DNA from: Bacteroidota bacterium
Lineage (GTDB): Bacteria > Bacteroidota > Bacteroidia > Chitinophagales > Chitinophagaceae
Length of the DNA: 17,633 nt
Reading direction: 5' to 3'
Assembly: GCA_023436685.1 (NCBI GenBank)
Contig: JAEZIL010000194.1
Coordinates: forward strand, 1-17,633
This document shows positions 1 through 7,518 of this stretch, piece by piece. Below the pieces are notes generated by a model that saw nothing but the letters and a program-made list of their open reading frames with translations, was not told where the DNA came from and searched no databases. The position numbers and the translations under genes were made by a program. Each line of letters begins with the position of its first letter. The first letter of the stretch is position 1.

Positions 1-285
1 ATTACCAGCAATAAATATGCAGAAACACATTTTGGCCTTGTTTACCTGAAAGATCTTTTTAGCGAAGGTATTGCAGATAAGAAGGGTGAAGTGATAAGCA
101 ATAAGGTAATTCAGTCGGTAATAGAAGAAGCGGTATCTAATGAAGATAAGCGCCACCCTTATACCGATCAGCAATTGGTAAATATACTATCTGCAAAGGG
201 TTATAATATTGCCCGCCGTACGGTAGCAAAATACCGCGAGCAGTTGCGCATACCTATTGCGCAAATAAGATCGGTATGGGCGTAA
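1..285 (+). CDS. rpoN: RNA polymerase sigma-54 factor RpoN, C-terminal part (5' end outside the window)
   Basis: Sigma-54 directs RNA polymerase to -24/-12 promoters and needs an AAA+ activator to open DNA. The open frame enters from the window edge and codes 94 residues before TAA. Its C-terminal half carries the RpoN box, the near-invariant motif that reads the -24 element, here ARRTVAKYREQL, preceded by a typical region with DQQLVNILSAKGYNIARRT. An ATG-like start at 91 would be spurious because the frame is open to base 1 and the upstream residues (KYAETHFGLVYLK) fit the family. The core-binding and activator-binding regions lie outside the window. The next gene, 56 bases downstream on the same strand, is a sigma-54-dependent activator, which fits functionally. 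Identification is firm; the missing length cannot be judged. Confidence 0.95.
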   Translation: MTSNKYAETHFGLVYLKDLFSEGIADKKGEVISNKVIQSVIEEAVSNEDKRHPYTDQQLVNILSAKGYNIARRTVAKYREQLRIPIAQIRSVWA

Positions 286-293
286 TAAAATTT

Positions 294-301
294 TAAATTT
301 G
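294..301 (+). promoter_or_regulatory. Candidate -7 box for the signalling operon
   Basis: TAAATTTG matches the Bacteroidota -7 consensus TAnnTTTG. It lies between the rpoN stop and the ATG of the NtrC-type gene, which would give a leader of about 35 bases. I see no good TTG-type -33 box at the expected distance, so this is a motif match only. Confidence 0.4.
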
Positions 302-341
302 ACTGGCAACTAACTAAAACACACACTGAAATAACTACATA

Positions 342-1829
342 ATGGCTAAAATACTTGTAATAGATGATGATAATGATATGTGCATGTTACTTAACCGCTT
401 CCTTACCCGGAACGGATATGAAGTAACAACAGTAAACACCGGCAATGCAGCATCGGAATGGATGAAAAAGAATGAGCCTGAACTGGTGCTTTGCGACTTT
501 AAACTGGATGATATAACCGGCGCAGAAATGCTGGCAAAAATCAAAGAGGTACATCCGTCAGCAATCGTTATCATAATAACAGGGTATAGCGACGTAAAGG
601 ATGCTGTAGAGGTAATGAAAATGGGCGCATACGACTATGTTACAAAGCCCCTTTTCCCCGATGAGATACTGCTTACTATAAAGAAAGCGTTGGCCGAAGG
701 AGGATCTGGTGCACAGCCGTCTAAAACATATGCACCTACAGCCAGCGGTAGTAATGGAGCCGCGGTAAAGGCAAGCCCATCCCAGTCGAAGGGAAGGGGA
801 ATGGGTGGCGATAGCAATTACATAATGGGCGATAGCCCTGAATTTGCTACTATAGTAAAGCAGATAGACCTGGTTGCACCAACCAATTACAGCGTTATTA
901 TTTATGGAGAAAGCGGGAGTGGTAAAGAGGCTATTGCACAACAGATACATAAGAAAAGCAAACGTGCTAATAAGCCGTTTGTGGCTATAGATTGCGGTGC
1001 GTTATCAAAAGAATTGGCCGGAAGTGAATTGTTTGGTCATGAAAAAGGTGCATTTACAGGCGCATTGAATCAAAAAATAGGTAGCCTTGAAATAGCTAAT
1101 GAGGGCACTATATTCCTGGACGAAATTGCAAACCTGTCTTACGACATACAAGTATCGCTACTGCGTGTAGTGCAGGAGCGTAAAATAAGAAGGGTGGGTG
1201 GCAATAAAGATATAGACCTGGATGTGCGTATAATTATTGCCAGCAATGAGCGACTGTGGGATGCGGCCCGTAATGGCAAATTTCGAGAAGACCTTTACCA
1301 TAGGTTTAATGAATTTAGTATAGATGTGCCACCCCTTCGCGAACGTAAAAGCGATATAATGCTGTTTTCAAGATTTTTCCTTGAAAGAACAAACGAAGAA
1401 TTGGGTAAAAACGTAAAAGACTTTTCGCCTGAGGTACAATCTATATTTCAAAACTATGTGTGGTATGGCAATTTGCGCGAACTTAAAAATGTAGTGAAAA
1501 GGGCTACTTTACTTACCGACGGCGACTATATTGAAGTGCGTTCTCTGCCTTTTGAGATAAGCAATTATGCCAAGCTACAATTTGATACACCTGTAACCAG
1601 CGCGAAACCCCAGGCAATAGTTAGTGAAGTAAGGAATGAAAAACCTGCAGTTAATGTGCCCTTTGAGAATAAGCTGAAATCTGCAAATATTGATGCTGAA
1701 TATGAAGTGATATTAGATGCTCTGAAACAATCTAATTTCAATAAAAGTAAGGCCGCAAAACTGCTGAATATAGATAGGAAGACGCTGTACAATAAAATGA
1801 AACAGTTCAAAGCATTCAAATTAGATTAG
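342..1829 (+). CDS. Sigma-54-dependent response regulator, NtrC family (receiver, AAA+, Fis-type HTH)
   Basis: The protein has 495 residues in the full NtrC layout. A receiver domain (about 1-118) has the acidic pocket D8-D10, phospho-acceptor D52, T80 and K102. A low-complexity Ser/Gly/Ala-rich linker (about 119-155) follows. The AAA+ domain (about 160-400) has Walker A GESGSGKE (189-196), the sigma-54-contacting GAFTGA loop (236-241), Walker B GTIFLDEI (255-262) and the arginine region REDLYHRF (315-322). A Fis-type helix-turn-helix closes the protein (about 453-488, KSKAAKLLNIDRKTLYNKM). All catalytic and sigma-contact residues are present, so it should be an active enhancer-binding activator of RpoN promoters. 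It follows rpoN and is only a few bases from the histidine kinase gene, its likely partner. The target genes are not evident, so I give no gene symbol. Confidence 0.95.
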   Translation: MAKILVIDDDNDMCMLLNRFLTRNGYEVTTVNTGNAASEWMKKNEPELVLCDFKLDDITGAEMLAKIKEVHPSAIVIIITGYSDVKDAVEVMKMGAYDYVTKPLFPDEILLTIKKALAEGGSGAQPSKTYAPTASGSNGAAVKASPSQSKGRGMGGDSNYIMGDSPEFATIVKQIDLVAPTNYSVIIYGESGSGKEAIAQQIHKKSKRANKPFVAIDCGALSKELAGSELFGHEKGAFTGALNQKIGSLEIANEGTIFLDEIANLSYDIQVSLLRVVQERKIRRVGGNKDIDLDVRIIIASNERLWDAARNGKFREDLYHRFNEFSIDVPPLRERKSDIMLFSRFFLERTNEELGKNVKDFSPEVQSIFQNYVWYGNLRELKNVVKRATLLTDGDYIEVRSLPFEISNYAKLQFDTPVTSAKPQAIVSEVRNEKPAVNVPFENKLKSANIDAEYEVILDALKQSNFNKSKAAKLLNIDRKTLYNKMKQFKAFKLD

Positions 1830-1835
1830 ATTGTG

Positions 1836-3011
1836 ATGACATTCCCTGAAAAGTTAAATAGCGCAGCTGTGCGGCAAGAGCAGTTGAGCGATACCGAATA
1901 TTTACAGCTTACTACCTCGCTGCTAAACTTGTTTGTAGTCATTTTTGATAGAGCTACAAATGTTTTGAAGTATAACCGGGGGCAACTTGCCACTACTTTG
2001 GGGTATCAGCCCGAAGAACTTACAGGCCTGGATAATGTACTTCATGCAGAAGATAAAGATATCCTGGATGCAGCGCTGCTTGAAGTAAGCTCTAATAAAG
2101 TTGTTACTCCCGTAGCTGTTCGCCTTATGCATAGCAATGGAGTGTACATCTCCTATTCTATTACAGCATTAGCCAGCTTTAGCGATAGGGTGTTATTAAC
2201 ATTCATTGGCCAGGATTCGCCCTTGAGCAAAGCCGGTGAATCTAACCTGAGCCATGCCAATCATACAATACACCGCCTGCAACAATCTAACAGGGAATTG
2301 GAAGATTTTGCCTATGTAGCTTCGCACGATCTGCAGGAACCATTGCGCAAGATCAGCACATTTGGCGGCCGCTTATACGAGAAGTTTAATGCGCAACTAG
2401 ATCAGGAAGGCCAAATGTATTTGAACCGTATGCTTACAGCCTCGGCCAATATGCGTATGTTCATTGACAATCTTCTTGAGTTTTCAAGAATAGACCGTAT
2501 AACACACACGGTTGCACCTACCGATCTTACATTTGTGTTGCGCCAGGTAATAGCTGACCTGGAACTGAAAATAGAAGAAACAGGAACGGAAATAAAATTC
2601 GAAAAACTGCCGATGATAGATGCTGTATCATCGCAAATGAAGCAGTTGTTTAATAATATCATTAGCAATTCTATAAAATTCAGGCGTGAGGGTGTGCCTT
2701 GTGTTATTACAATTACCTCTAGCGAGATAAGTGAATATGAGCGCATACAATATGGCTTACCAGAAAACAATACCTATCATAAGTTGATGGTTTGCGATAA
2801 TGGTATTGGTATTGAGCAAGGGTATGAGGAGCGGATATTTGAGGTATTTCAGCGTTTACATGGCAAATCAGAATATCCCGGATCGGGCATAGGCCTTGCT
2901 ATCTGCAAAAAAATAATGAACTACCATAAAGGATTATTGTTTGCCGGTAATAATGAAGACGCAGGTGCTTGTATAATAGCCATACTACCACAAAAGTATA
3001 TTAACTCATAA
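1836..3011 (+). CDS. Sensor histidine kinase, cytoplasmic, PAS-type N-terminus
   Basis: About 391 residues. The N-terminal part (about 25-130) looks like a PAS fold (LNLFVVIFDRATNVLKYN, LGYQPEELTGLDNVLH). It is followed by a dimerisation/phospho-acceptor helix with DFAYVASHDLQEPLRK (His at residue 165 counted from the GTG) and a HATPase domain with N box NNIISNSIKF, G1 DNGIGI and G2 GSGIGLAI. The SHDLQEPLR form of the H box is typical of HWE-unlike, phytochrome-type bacterial kinases. No transmembrane segment is visible, so it probably senses an internal cue or couples to a partner. A GTG at 1833 and an ATG at 1836 adjoin; I prefer the ATG. The start is only six bases after the upstream stop, which implies co-transcription with the sigma-54 activator. 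Confidence 0.92.
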   Translation: MTFPEKLNSAAVRQEQLSDTEYLQLTTSLLNLFVVIFDRATNVLKYNRGQLATTLGYQPEELTGLDNVLHAEDKDILDAALLEVSSNKVVTPVAVRLMHSNGVYISYSITALASFSDRVLLTFIGQDSPLSKAGESNLSHANHTIHRLQQSNRELEDFAYVASHDLQEPLRKISTFGGRLYEKFNAQLDQEGQMYLNRMLTASANMRMFIDNLLEFSRIDRITHTVAPTDLTFVLRQVIADLELKIEETGTEIKFEKLPMIDAVSSQMKQLFNNIISNSIKFRREGVPCVITITSSEISEYERIQYGLPENNTYHKLMVCDNGIGIEQGYEERIFEVFQRLHGKSEYPGSGIGLAICKKIMNYHKGLLFAGNNEDAGACIIAILPQKYINS

Positions 3012-3031
3012 TATTGTTCCCATAATCGTAT

Positions 3032-4489
3032 ATGAAGCCAGCCGTTATTAAAATATTGATTGTAGACGATGATGAGGATGATTTCCTTCTAACCAGTGAT
3101 TATATAAGGCATATACCTAAAGCAGCTTACCAAATAGATTGGTGCCCTAAGTATAAAGATGCATTACAGCATATGCTAAACGGGGAGTATAATCTTTACT
3201 TTGTTGACTACAGGTTAGGCGCAAAGTCTGGTGTTGATCTCTTGAAAGAAGCTATTGCCAACGGATGTGAAGACCCCATAGTTTTACTTACGGGTAAGGG
3301 TAATTATGAGGTTGACATAGAAGCCATGCAATTTGGCGCTGTAGATTACCTGGTAAAAGGTGAGCTTACTGTAGAGAAGATGGAGCGTTGCATACGCTAT
3401 TCATTAGAACATGCAGCTACTTTAAAAGCGCTTAAAGAAAATGAACGTAAGTATCGCAACTTCTTCGAAAAATCGAAAGACATAGTTTTTATTACAGATA
3501 AAGATCTGAACATACGCGATGTGAACGATACTATTTATAGCCTGCTTGGCTATACGCGCGATGAGGCTTTGAAAATGAATATCTGTGACTTTATGGAGCT
3601 TGCACAGAATAAAAAATTTTTTGCACAATTATTGCAAGCCAGAAGATCGGTAGATGATTGGGAAATATCTCTTACAGCAAAGGAGGGCGAAAAGAAGTAT
3701 TGCATGATTACGGCCACACTTGAGGATAGTTATACAGGCGAGTATGTACAGGGCATTATTCACGATATTACAAATCTTAAAAAAGCAGAGAAAGCAACGC
3801 TGCTTTCTGAGAAGCTGGCAGTAGCAGGGAGGTTGGTGCGTACACTTGCACACGAAGTTAGAAATCCTTTAAACAACATCACCCTATCGGTAGAGCAAAT
3901 GCAGCAGGAGCTTCATGATGATAATTCATTGCTCTATCTCGATATAATATATCGCAATAGTCACCGTATAAGTGATTTGATTGGAGAATTGCTTAACTCT
4001 TCCAAACCTACTGAGATCGTATTGCTGCCTGTGCCTATTCAGCATATAATGGATAATGTAATCAATGCCTCAATTGACAGGCTAACACTTAAGCATATAA
4101 AGCTGCGTGTAAATTATCCTGATGAACCATTGTATGTAGAAGCTGATAGCGAAAAGCTTATGCTGGCACTGCTGAATATTGTTATTAATGCAGTAGAAGC
4201 AATGGAGGAAGAAAAGGGTGTATTGAATATTAGTTTAGAAAGTGAGGAAGGCGATATTAATTTGCGCATTACTGATAATGGCTGCGGTATCTCAGAAGAG
4301 AATATATCCCGATTGTTTGAGCCTTATTTTACCCAGAAACGAAATGGCGTTGGCTTGGGACTTGCATTTACCCTCAATATAGTACAGGCGCATAAAGGCA
4401 GGATAGAGGTGGCATCGCAACAGGGTGAAGGCACTACCTTTACAGTAAGTTTTCCGCTAAGCAAGGAGGTTATTCTTGCAGAAGTATAA
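3032..4489 (+). CDS. Hybrid signalling protein: N-terminal receiver, PAS, histidine kinase
   Basis: 485 residues. The receiver comes first (about 1-125; acidic D12-D14, phospho-acceptor D59 in LYFVDYR, T87, K109). A PAS domain follows (about 135-252; YRNFFEKSKDIVFITDKD), then a HisKA helix with TLAHEVRNPLNN (His274) and a HATPase domain (N387 in the N box, DNGCGI 415-420, GLGLAF 441-446). The receiver-first order is the reverse of classical hybrid kinases, where the receiver is C-terminal. Such proteins usually act as phosphorylation-controlled kinases that receive a signal from another kinase. No membrane segment is seen. The gene starts 20 bases after the previous kinase, so it is probably the third gene of the same operon. 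All catalytic residues look intact. The upstream donor and downstream target are unknown. Confidence 0.93.
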   Translation: MKPAVIKILIVDDDEDDFLLTSDYIRHIPKAAYQIDWCPKYKDALQHMLNGEYNLYFVDYRLGAKSGVDLLKEAIANGCEDPIVLLTGKGNYEVDIEAMQFGAVDYLVKGELTVEKMERCIRYSLEHAATLKALKENERKYRNFFEKSKDIVFITDKDLNIRDVNDTIYSLLGYTRDEALKMNICDFMELAQNKKFFAQLLQARRSVDDWEISLTAKEGEKKYCMITATLEDSYTGEYVQGIIHDITNLKKAEKATLLSEKLAVAGRLVRTLAHEVRNPLNNITLSVEQMQQELHDDNSLLYLDIIYRNSHRISDLIGELLNSSKPTEIVLLPVPIQHIMDNVINASIDRLTLKHIKLRVNYPDEPLYVEADSEKLMLALLNIVINAVEAMEEEKGVLNISLESEEGDINLRITDNGCGISEENISRLFEPYFTQKRNGVGLGLAFTLNIVQAHKGRIEVASQQGEGTTFTVSFPLSKEVILAEV

Positions 4490-4509
4490 ACTATATATGG
4501 CACAGTCTT

Positions 4510-4534
4510 TTAAGGTGTAGCTAAAACACTTTAA
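4510..4534 (+). repeat. Imperfect hairpin just before the small membrane protein start
   Basis: TTAAGGTGT (4510-4518) pairs with ACACTTTAA (4526-4534), nine pairs including one G-U, with a seven-base loop. It ends five bases before the ATG at 4540 and has no T-run, so it is not a terminator. It could shade the translation start or be an operator, or be chance. Confidence 0.35.
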
Positions 4535-4539
4535 CCATT

Positions 4540-4695
4540 ATGAGAGGCATACTTTATTTAATTGCAGTTATTTTGATTATTGGTTGGCTACTAGGCGTAT
4601 TTGTATATAGCCTTAAAGGTTTAATACATATATTACTTGTTATCGCCATTATTTCCCTGCTTCTTGGCCTTATAAGGCGCGGAACAGCAGATTAA
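4540..4695 (+). CDS. Small hydrophobic membrane protein, Lmo0937/DUF5670-like
   Basis: A 51-residue frame, ATG to TAA. It holds two hydrophobic segments (about 4-23, LYLIAVILIIGWLLG; about 30-45, HILLVIAIISLLLGL) separated by a short VYSLKG turn, and ends in a short basic/polar tail RRGTAD. The layout of two segments, the central IHILLVIAI stretch and the ending LIRRG match the small Lmo0937-family membrane proteins common in Bacteroidota and Firmicutes; from general knowledge several are stress-linked, but no biochemical function is established. It starts 50 bases after the kinase gene on the same strand and ends just before a strong hairpin, so it could be the last gene of the signalling operon or have its own promoter. 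Family assignment is by pattern memory; that it is a real gene is likely. Confidence 0.75.
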   Translation: MRGILYLIAVILIIGWLLGVFVYSLKGLIHILLVIAIISLLLGLIRRGTAD

Positions 4696-4703
4696 CTTAT
4701 AGA

Positions 4704-4739
4704 AAAGGGTACTGTTCACACAGTACCCTTTATTTATTT
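4704..4739 (+). terminator. Rho-independent terminator, likely bidirectional
   Basis: A perfect 12-pair stem (AAAGGGTACTGT, 4704-4715, with 4720-4731) closes a TCAC loop and is followed by a T-rich tail (TATTTATTTTA). It ends the plus-strand signalling operon. The stem begins with AAA, so the minus-strand transcript of the receiver gene at 4767 also reads into TTTTCT and may use the same hairpin. Confidence 0.85.
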
Positions 4740-4766
4740 TATTATGTTTTATTATGGTTTAAGTTA

Positions 4767-5141
4767 TTAAGCAGTCATCTCCAAACGCTGCAAGTGTTGG
4801 TCAAGGTCCGATAGCTTAATTGGCTTTTCAATTACATTATATTTTGCTGTAGAAGGCATCTCCGGAACTGATGGGTGAAAAGCACTGATCATATTGATAC
4901 AGGTATCAGGATATTCAGTAGCAATTTTAGCGGCAACGCTCCAGCCGGTGCCATCTGGCAGGTTATTATCTAAAAATAATATATTAGGATGAACTTCAGC
5001 CAGGGCTTGCATACCTTGCTCGAGAGTGTGAGAAAGAAAAACTTCATAATTCTTCCGGGTCAGGTAGCTTTTTAACAGCAAGCACAGATCTGTTTCGTCA
5101 TCAATTATCAAAACTTTTTTTGACCGTACCATTTTCCGCAT
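4767..5141 (-). CDS. Stand-alone receiver-domain response regulator
   Basis: 124 residues forming a single CheY-like receiver with no output domain. The key residues are the acidic pair D14-D15 (LIIDDE), phospho-acceptor D58 (ILFLDNNLPDGTG), S86 in place of Thr and K106 in the EKP motif. Proteins of this size pass phosphate or bind a partner. Its receiver resembles NtrC-type receivers more than the neighbouring CheY-like protein. Two Met codons (residues 1 and 4) could start it; the second would trim three basic residues. It is convergent with the kinase operon, sharing a terminator, and lies about 107 bases downstream of another receiver gene on the same strand. Partner kinases may be the two encoded upstream, which is inference from position only. 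Confidence 0.9.
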   Translation of the reverse strand: MRKMVRSKKVLIIDDETDLCLLLKSYLTRKNYEVFLSHTLEQGMQALAEVHPNILFLDNNLPDGTGWSVAAKIATEYPDTCINMISAFHPSVPEMPSTAKYNVIEKPIKLSDLDQHLQRLEMTA

Positions 5142-5248
5142 TTATTGTGGGGTATATACACAAATACATGCCATATAGGGTTGTGCGCAGTATTTGTAAT
5201 TGAAATTCTTTATGCAAAAACAATGCCGTCCGCATTTGTATCCTATGG

Positions 5249-5674
5249 TCAAGACGGGGTATTGGAAACATTCATCCAGTAGCTGCGCAACGCAGCTACG
5301 GTTTTCAATAGATTTTCGAAGCTATTAGGCTTGGTAATGTATGAGTTAGCGCCAGATTCATAACACCGGTGCATCTCTTGCTCGTTGTTAGTAGTGCTAA
5401 AAATAACCACGGGTATTCTTTTAAATTTAGGGTGCTGCTTCAATTCTTTTAATACCTCGCGTCCATCTTTCTTGGGCATATTGAGGTCTAAAAGTATGAA
5501 TTTGGGTAAAGCCGTATTATCATCTTTCTCCAGAAGATATAGGTACTCCAACACTTCTACGCCATTTTCTACAAAATGCAGTTTGTCCTGAAAACCATTT
5601 TCTTCAAAGGCCGCTTGAAGCAAAAACCTATCGTCTGCGTCGTCTTCAGCAATTAATATAAAAACCCCTTCCAT
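5249..5674 (-). CDS. Stand-alone response regulator, CheY/Rcp1-like
   Basis: 141 residues, a single receiver of the Rcp1 type that usually pairs with phytochrome-like or PAS histidine kinases. The acidic pocket is E10-D11-D12, the phospho-acceptor D63 (FILLDLNMPKKDG), the switch residue S93 (VIFSTTN) and the Lys K115 (YITKPNSF). The extended loop after beta-3 (LYLLEKDDNTALPK) and the STTNNEQE segment are typical of this subgroup. The histidine kinase at 1836 has the SHDLQEPLR H box that often accompanies Rcp-like regulators, so it is the best local candidate partner; this is inferred. No output domain is present. A nine-pair inverted repeat sits inside its 3' end (5279-5299). Confidence 0.93.
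   Translation of the reverse strand: MEGVFILIAEDDADDRFLLQAAFEENGFQDKLHFVENGVEVLEYLYLLEKDDNTALPKFILLDLNMPKKDGREVLKELKQHPKFKRIPVVIFSTTNNEQEMHRCYESGANSYITKPNSFENLLKTVAALRSYWMNVSNTPS
5279..5299. repeat. Nine-pair inverted repeat inside the 3' end of the receiver gene
   Basis: GTAGCTGCG (5279-5287) and CGCAGCTAC (5291-5299) are exact reverse complements around CAA. The repeat is fully coding (VAALRSY on the minus strand) and has no T-run, so it is not a terminator. It may be chance. Confidence 0.4.
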
Positions 5675-5744
5675 TTATTTTGTGTCGCGTATTTCAGTAT
5701 TTGTAGATCACGAATGTACAAATGATTTCACCACATTTATTATA

Positions 5745-5752
5745 TATATTTG
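5745..5752 (+). promoter_or_regulatory. Candidate -7 box upstream of the orphan small gene
   Basis: TATATTTG fits TAnnTTTG and lies 73 bases before the ATG at 5826. It sits in an AT-rich stretch (TATATATATT), so a chance match is easy, and no clear -33 box is present. Confidence 0.3.
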
Positions 5753-5825
5753 TTTTATATGCTTATGAGCTTTCGTTAGGGACGGGTATGATTTTTATGT
5801 TGTTATTTATTATATAAAGCTATTA

Positions 5826-6053
5826 ATGAAAACCAGGAGCAAGTGGATCAGGTATTTTAATATAATATTGGGTATACCTAATAAAAAGGTACGTGCAACC
5901 GGCACACCAATTATTTCAGTAAGCAGTTCTGAGCCTGCCAGTAGATACATAGCTGCTTATCGCGAAAGCGATACGGAGAAAAATTGGCAGCTAAAATCTG
6001 ATTTCGACAGAACTGTTCCGCTCATCCAAAATTGCGAACACAATTTACGATAG
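5826..6053 (+). CDS. Small hypothetical protein, 75 residues
   Basis: I do not recognise a family. The predicted product starts with a basic, partly hydrophobic segment (MKTRSKWIRYFNIILGI) and continues polar and Ser-rich (SVSSSEPASRYIAAYRESD) to a hydrophilic end. There is one Cys (in NCEHNLR). The N-terminal stretch is too short and too charged to call a signal peptide. Support for a real gene is positional: it lies alone between two transcription units, has a candidate -7 box upstream and a strong terminator 26 bases after its stop. No alternative frame on either strand of 5700-6060 looks better. It could instead be a small RNA transcript with a chance frame. Confidence 0.45.
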   Translation: MKTRSKWIRYFNIILGIPNKKVRATGTPIISVSSSEPASRYIAAYRESDTEKNWQLKSDFDRTVPLIQNCEHNLR

Positions 6054-6368
6054 TGCTTATTATATCTACTTGATATTTGATAAAGCCATACATAATGTAT
6101 GGCTTTATTTTTTATCAATCAGCAAACCTTTCAGGATGTTTGTTACGTCTTAATACGGAGTGGTTTTAACTGTACAGTAAAATTTTATTTCATGCCAGGC
6201 ATTGCAACTTTGAAATATTTGCGTATTTTCAACCGTTGTGGCGCTAAGTGAATGTAGAAACAACTTGTGCAGATTGAATTTTAGCCTCAAATGTTAACTG
6301 GGAATTATAAGACTCAAAACAAAAGATAACTAATAACAATCAGATAAAATACCCTAAAGGATAGTTAT
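6054..6368. other. Intergenic region before the PorP/SprF-family gene
   Basis: The left part holds the terminator listed separately. From about 6115 to 6368 I see no frame, repeat or RNA gene. A weak promoter-like pair is TTG (6202-6204), 19 bases, then TATTTTC (6224-6230), matching the -33/-7 pattern only in part; the leader would then be about 130 bases. AAAGGA at 6356-6361 is a purine-rich stretch seven bases before the ATG, unusual here because most genes in this window lack such a site. Confidence 0.4.
6080..6113 (+). terminator. Rho-independent terminator after the small hypothetical gene
   Basis: ATAAAGCCATACAT (6080-6093) and ATGTATGGCTTTAT (6095-6108) are exact reverse complements, so about 11-12 pairs form with a small A/T loop. 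A run of T follows (TTTATTTTTT across 6104-6113). Confidence 0.88.
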
Positions 6369-7415
6369 ATGATCAGGAAAAATACAATTGGCCGGATAGC
6401 GTTAACAACTGCATTCGCACTTACAATGCAAGCTGCTCAGGCCCAGGATATTCACTTTACGCAGTTCACAGCATCTCCGCTAATTGTGAACCCGGCCTTT
6501 ACGGGTAATTTTAGTGGCCAATACCGTGCTGCTGCTATTTATCGCGACCAATGGAACAGCATTACGAACGGCTTCAGGACGTATGCTGTATCAGTTGATG
6601 CCCCGATCATAAACGATTTATCTCACGATGATTATCTGGCTGCAGGCTTGCAGCTTTATAACGATCGCGCGGGTGATGCTAACTTTCAAAATCTTACAGT
6701 ATTAGCATCAGTTGCATACCACAAGTTTTTAGGTGCAAGGCAAGATAAAGTGTTATCAGTAGGCTTCCAGGGTGGTTATACTCAAAAGAGCATTGATATC
6801 AGCAGGCTAATATGGTCTGATGAATATTCGGATGGCAATTTTCAGCCGGGTACTTCAGGAGAATATCCTGGCATAAAACCTAAAGTTGATTATGGTACTA
6901 TCAACGCCGGTATCAGCTGGGCTCATAGCGTATCTGATAATTTTGGTTATGCAATAGGTTTAGGTGCTAATAACCTGAACCAGCCACAAGAGTCTTTGAA
7001 GAAACAAAGAAATGCCGATGTAGGACTGGGTATGCGTTATACAGCCCAGGTAGGTGCAATAGCTTACGTTAGCGAAAAGCTTAGCCTTCGTCCTGCAGTG
7101 TTATACCAAACACAAACAGCGGCCGACGAAATGGTGGCAGGTAATGAGTTTCACCTGATAGTGGGTAATCCTGAAATACGCAGCTTTGCTACTGCAGTAT
7201 TCCTGGGTGGTTATTATCGTTTAGATGACGCTGTATTGATAAATGCCGGCCTTGAATTTAAAGGCTTCCGTTTTGGCGTTAGTTACGACTATAATACATC
7301 GGCACTTAATACAGCGTCTAACGGCAGAGGCGGTTTTGAAATCTCGCTTACTTATATAGCTGCCGATCCTCTTGATTTTGCACGTAAGCTAACATATCCG
7401 TGCTCTCGTTTCTAG
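6369..7415 (+). CDS. PorP/SprF family outer-membrane protein (type IX secretion associated)
   Basis: 348 residues. A signal peptide (about 1-25, ending AQA before QDIHF) leads into the family hallmark start: QDIHFTQFTASPLIVNPAFTGN, of which QDIHFTQF and NPAFTG are the most conserved pieces. The rest is a run of alternating beta-strands with aromatic/Gly patterns (for example YYRLDDAVLINAGLEF, GVSYDYN) typical of an outer-membrane beta-barrel, ending with an aromatic-containing C-terminal residue pattern. Members sit in the outer membrane and partner OmpA/PorE-type proteins and large adhesins in T9SS and gliding. The next gene encodes an OmpA-family partner, as is common. Bacteroidota carry many paralogues, so I would not equate this with PorP itself. 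It has its own strong terminator, so the pair is not necessarily one transcript. Confidence 0.93.
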   Translation: MIRKNTIGRIALTTAFALTMQAAQAQDIHFTQFTASPLIVNPAFTGNFSGQYRAAAIYRDQWNSITNGFRTYAVSVDAPIINDLSHDDYLAAGLQLYNDRAGDANFQNLTVLASVAYHKFLGARQDKVLSVGFQGGYTQKSIDISRLIWSDEYSDGNFQPGTSGEYPGIKPKVDYGTINAGISWAHSVSDNFGYAIGLGANNLNQPQESLKKQRNADVGLGMRYTAQVGAIAYVSEKLSLRPAVLYQTQTAADEMVAGNEFHLIVGNPEIRSFATAVFLGGYYRLDDAVLINAGLEFKGFRFGVSYDYNTSALNTASNGRGGFEISLTYIAADPLDFARKLTYPCSRF

Positions 7416-7433
7416 TTACGTAAAAAAAAGTTT

Positions 7434-7475
7434 AAAAGAAAGGGCAAAAATTTTTTAAAGCCCTTTCTTTTTTTT
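7434..7475 (+). terminator. Rho-independent terminator after the PorP/SprF gene
   Basis: AAAAGAAAGGGC (7434-7445) pairs exactly with GCCCTTTCTTTT (7460-7471). The loop (AAAAATTTTTTAAA) can pair further, and T residues follow. It separates the porin gene from the downstream OmpA-family gene. The near-promoter element TATATTTT (7485-7492) lies just beyond it. Confidence 0.88.
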
Positions 7476-7484
7476 AAACCAATT

Positions 7485-7492
7485 TATATTTT
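7485..7492 (+). promoter_or_regulatory. Weak candidate -7 box for the OmpA-family gene
   Basis: TATATTTT differs from TAnnTTTG in the last base and lies 26 bases before the ATG at 7519, right behind a terminator, which makes a promoter here reasonable. No clear -33 box. Confidence 0.28.
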
Positions 7493-7518
7493 TATACCCA
7501 TTAACAACGCTCACGCAC

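Noticed and set aside
558..950. A 130-residue minus-strand frame inside the NtrC-type gene
   Set aside because: It is opposite to conserved receiver and Walker A coding and shows no family features.
2402..2770. A 122-residue minus-strand frame inside the PAS histidine kinase
   Set aside because: It is opposite the catalytic core of a recognised kinase and has no motif or upstream signal.
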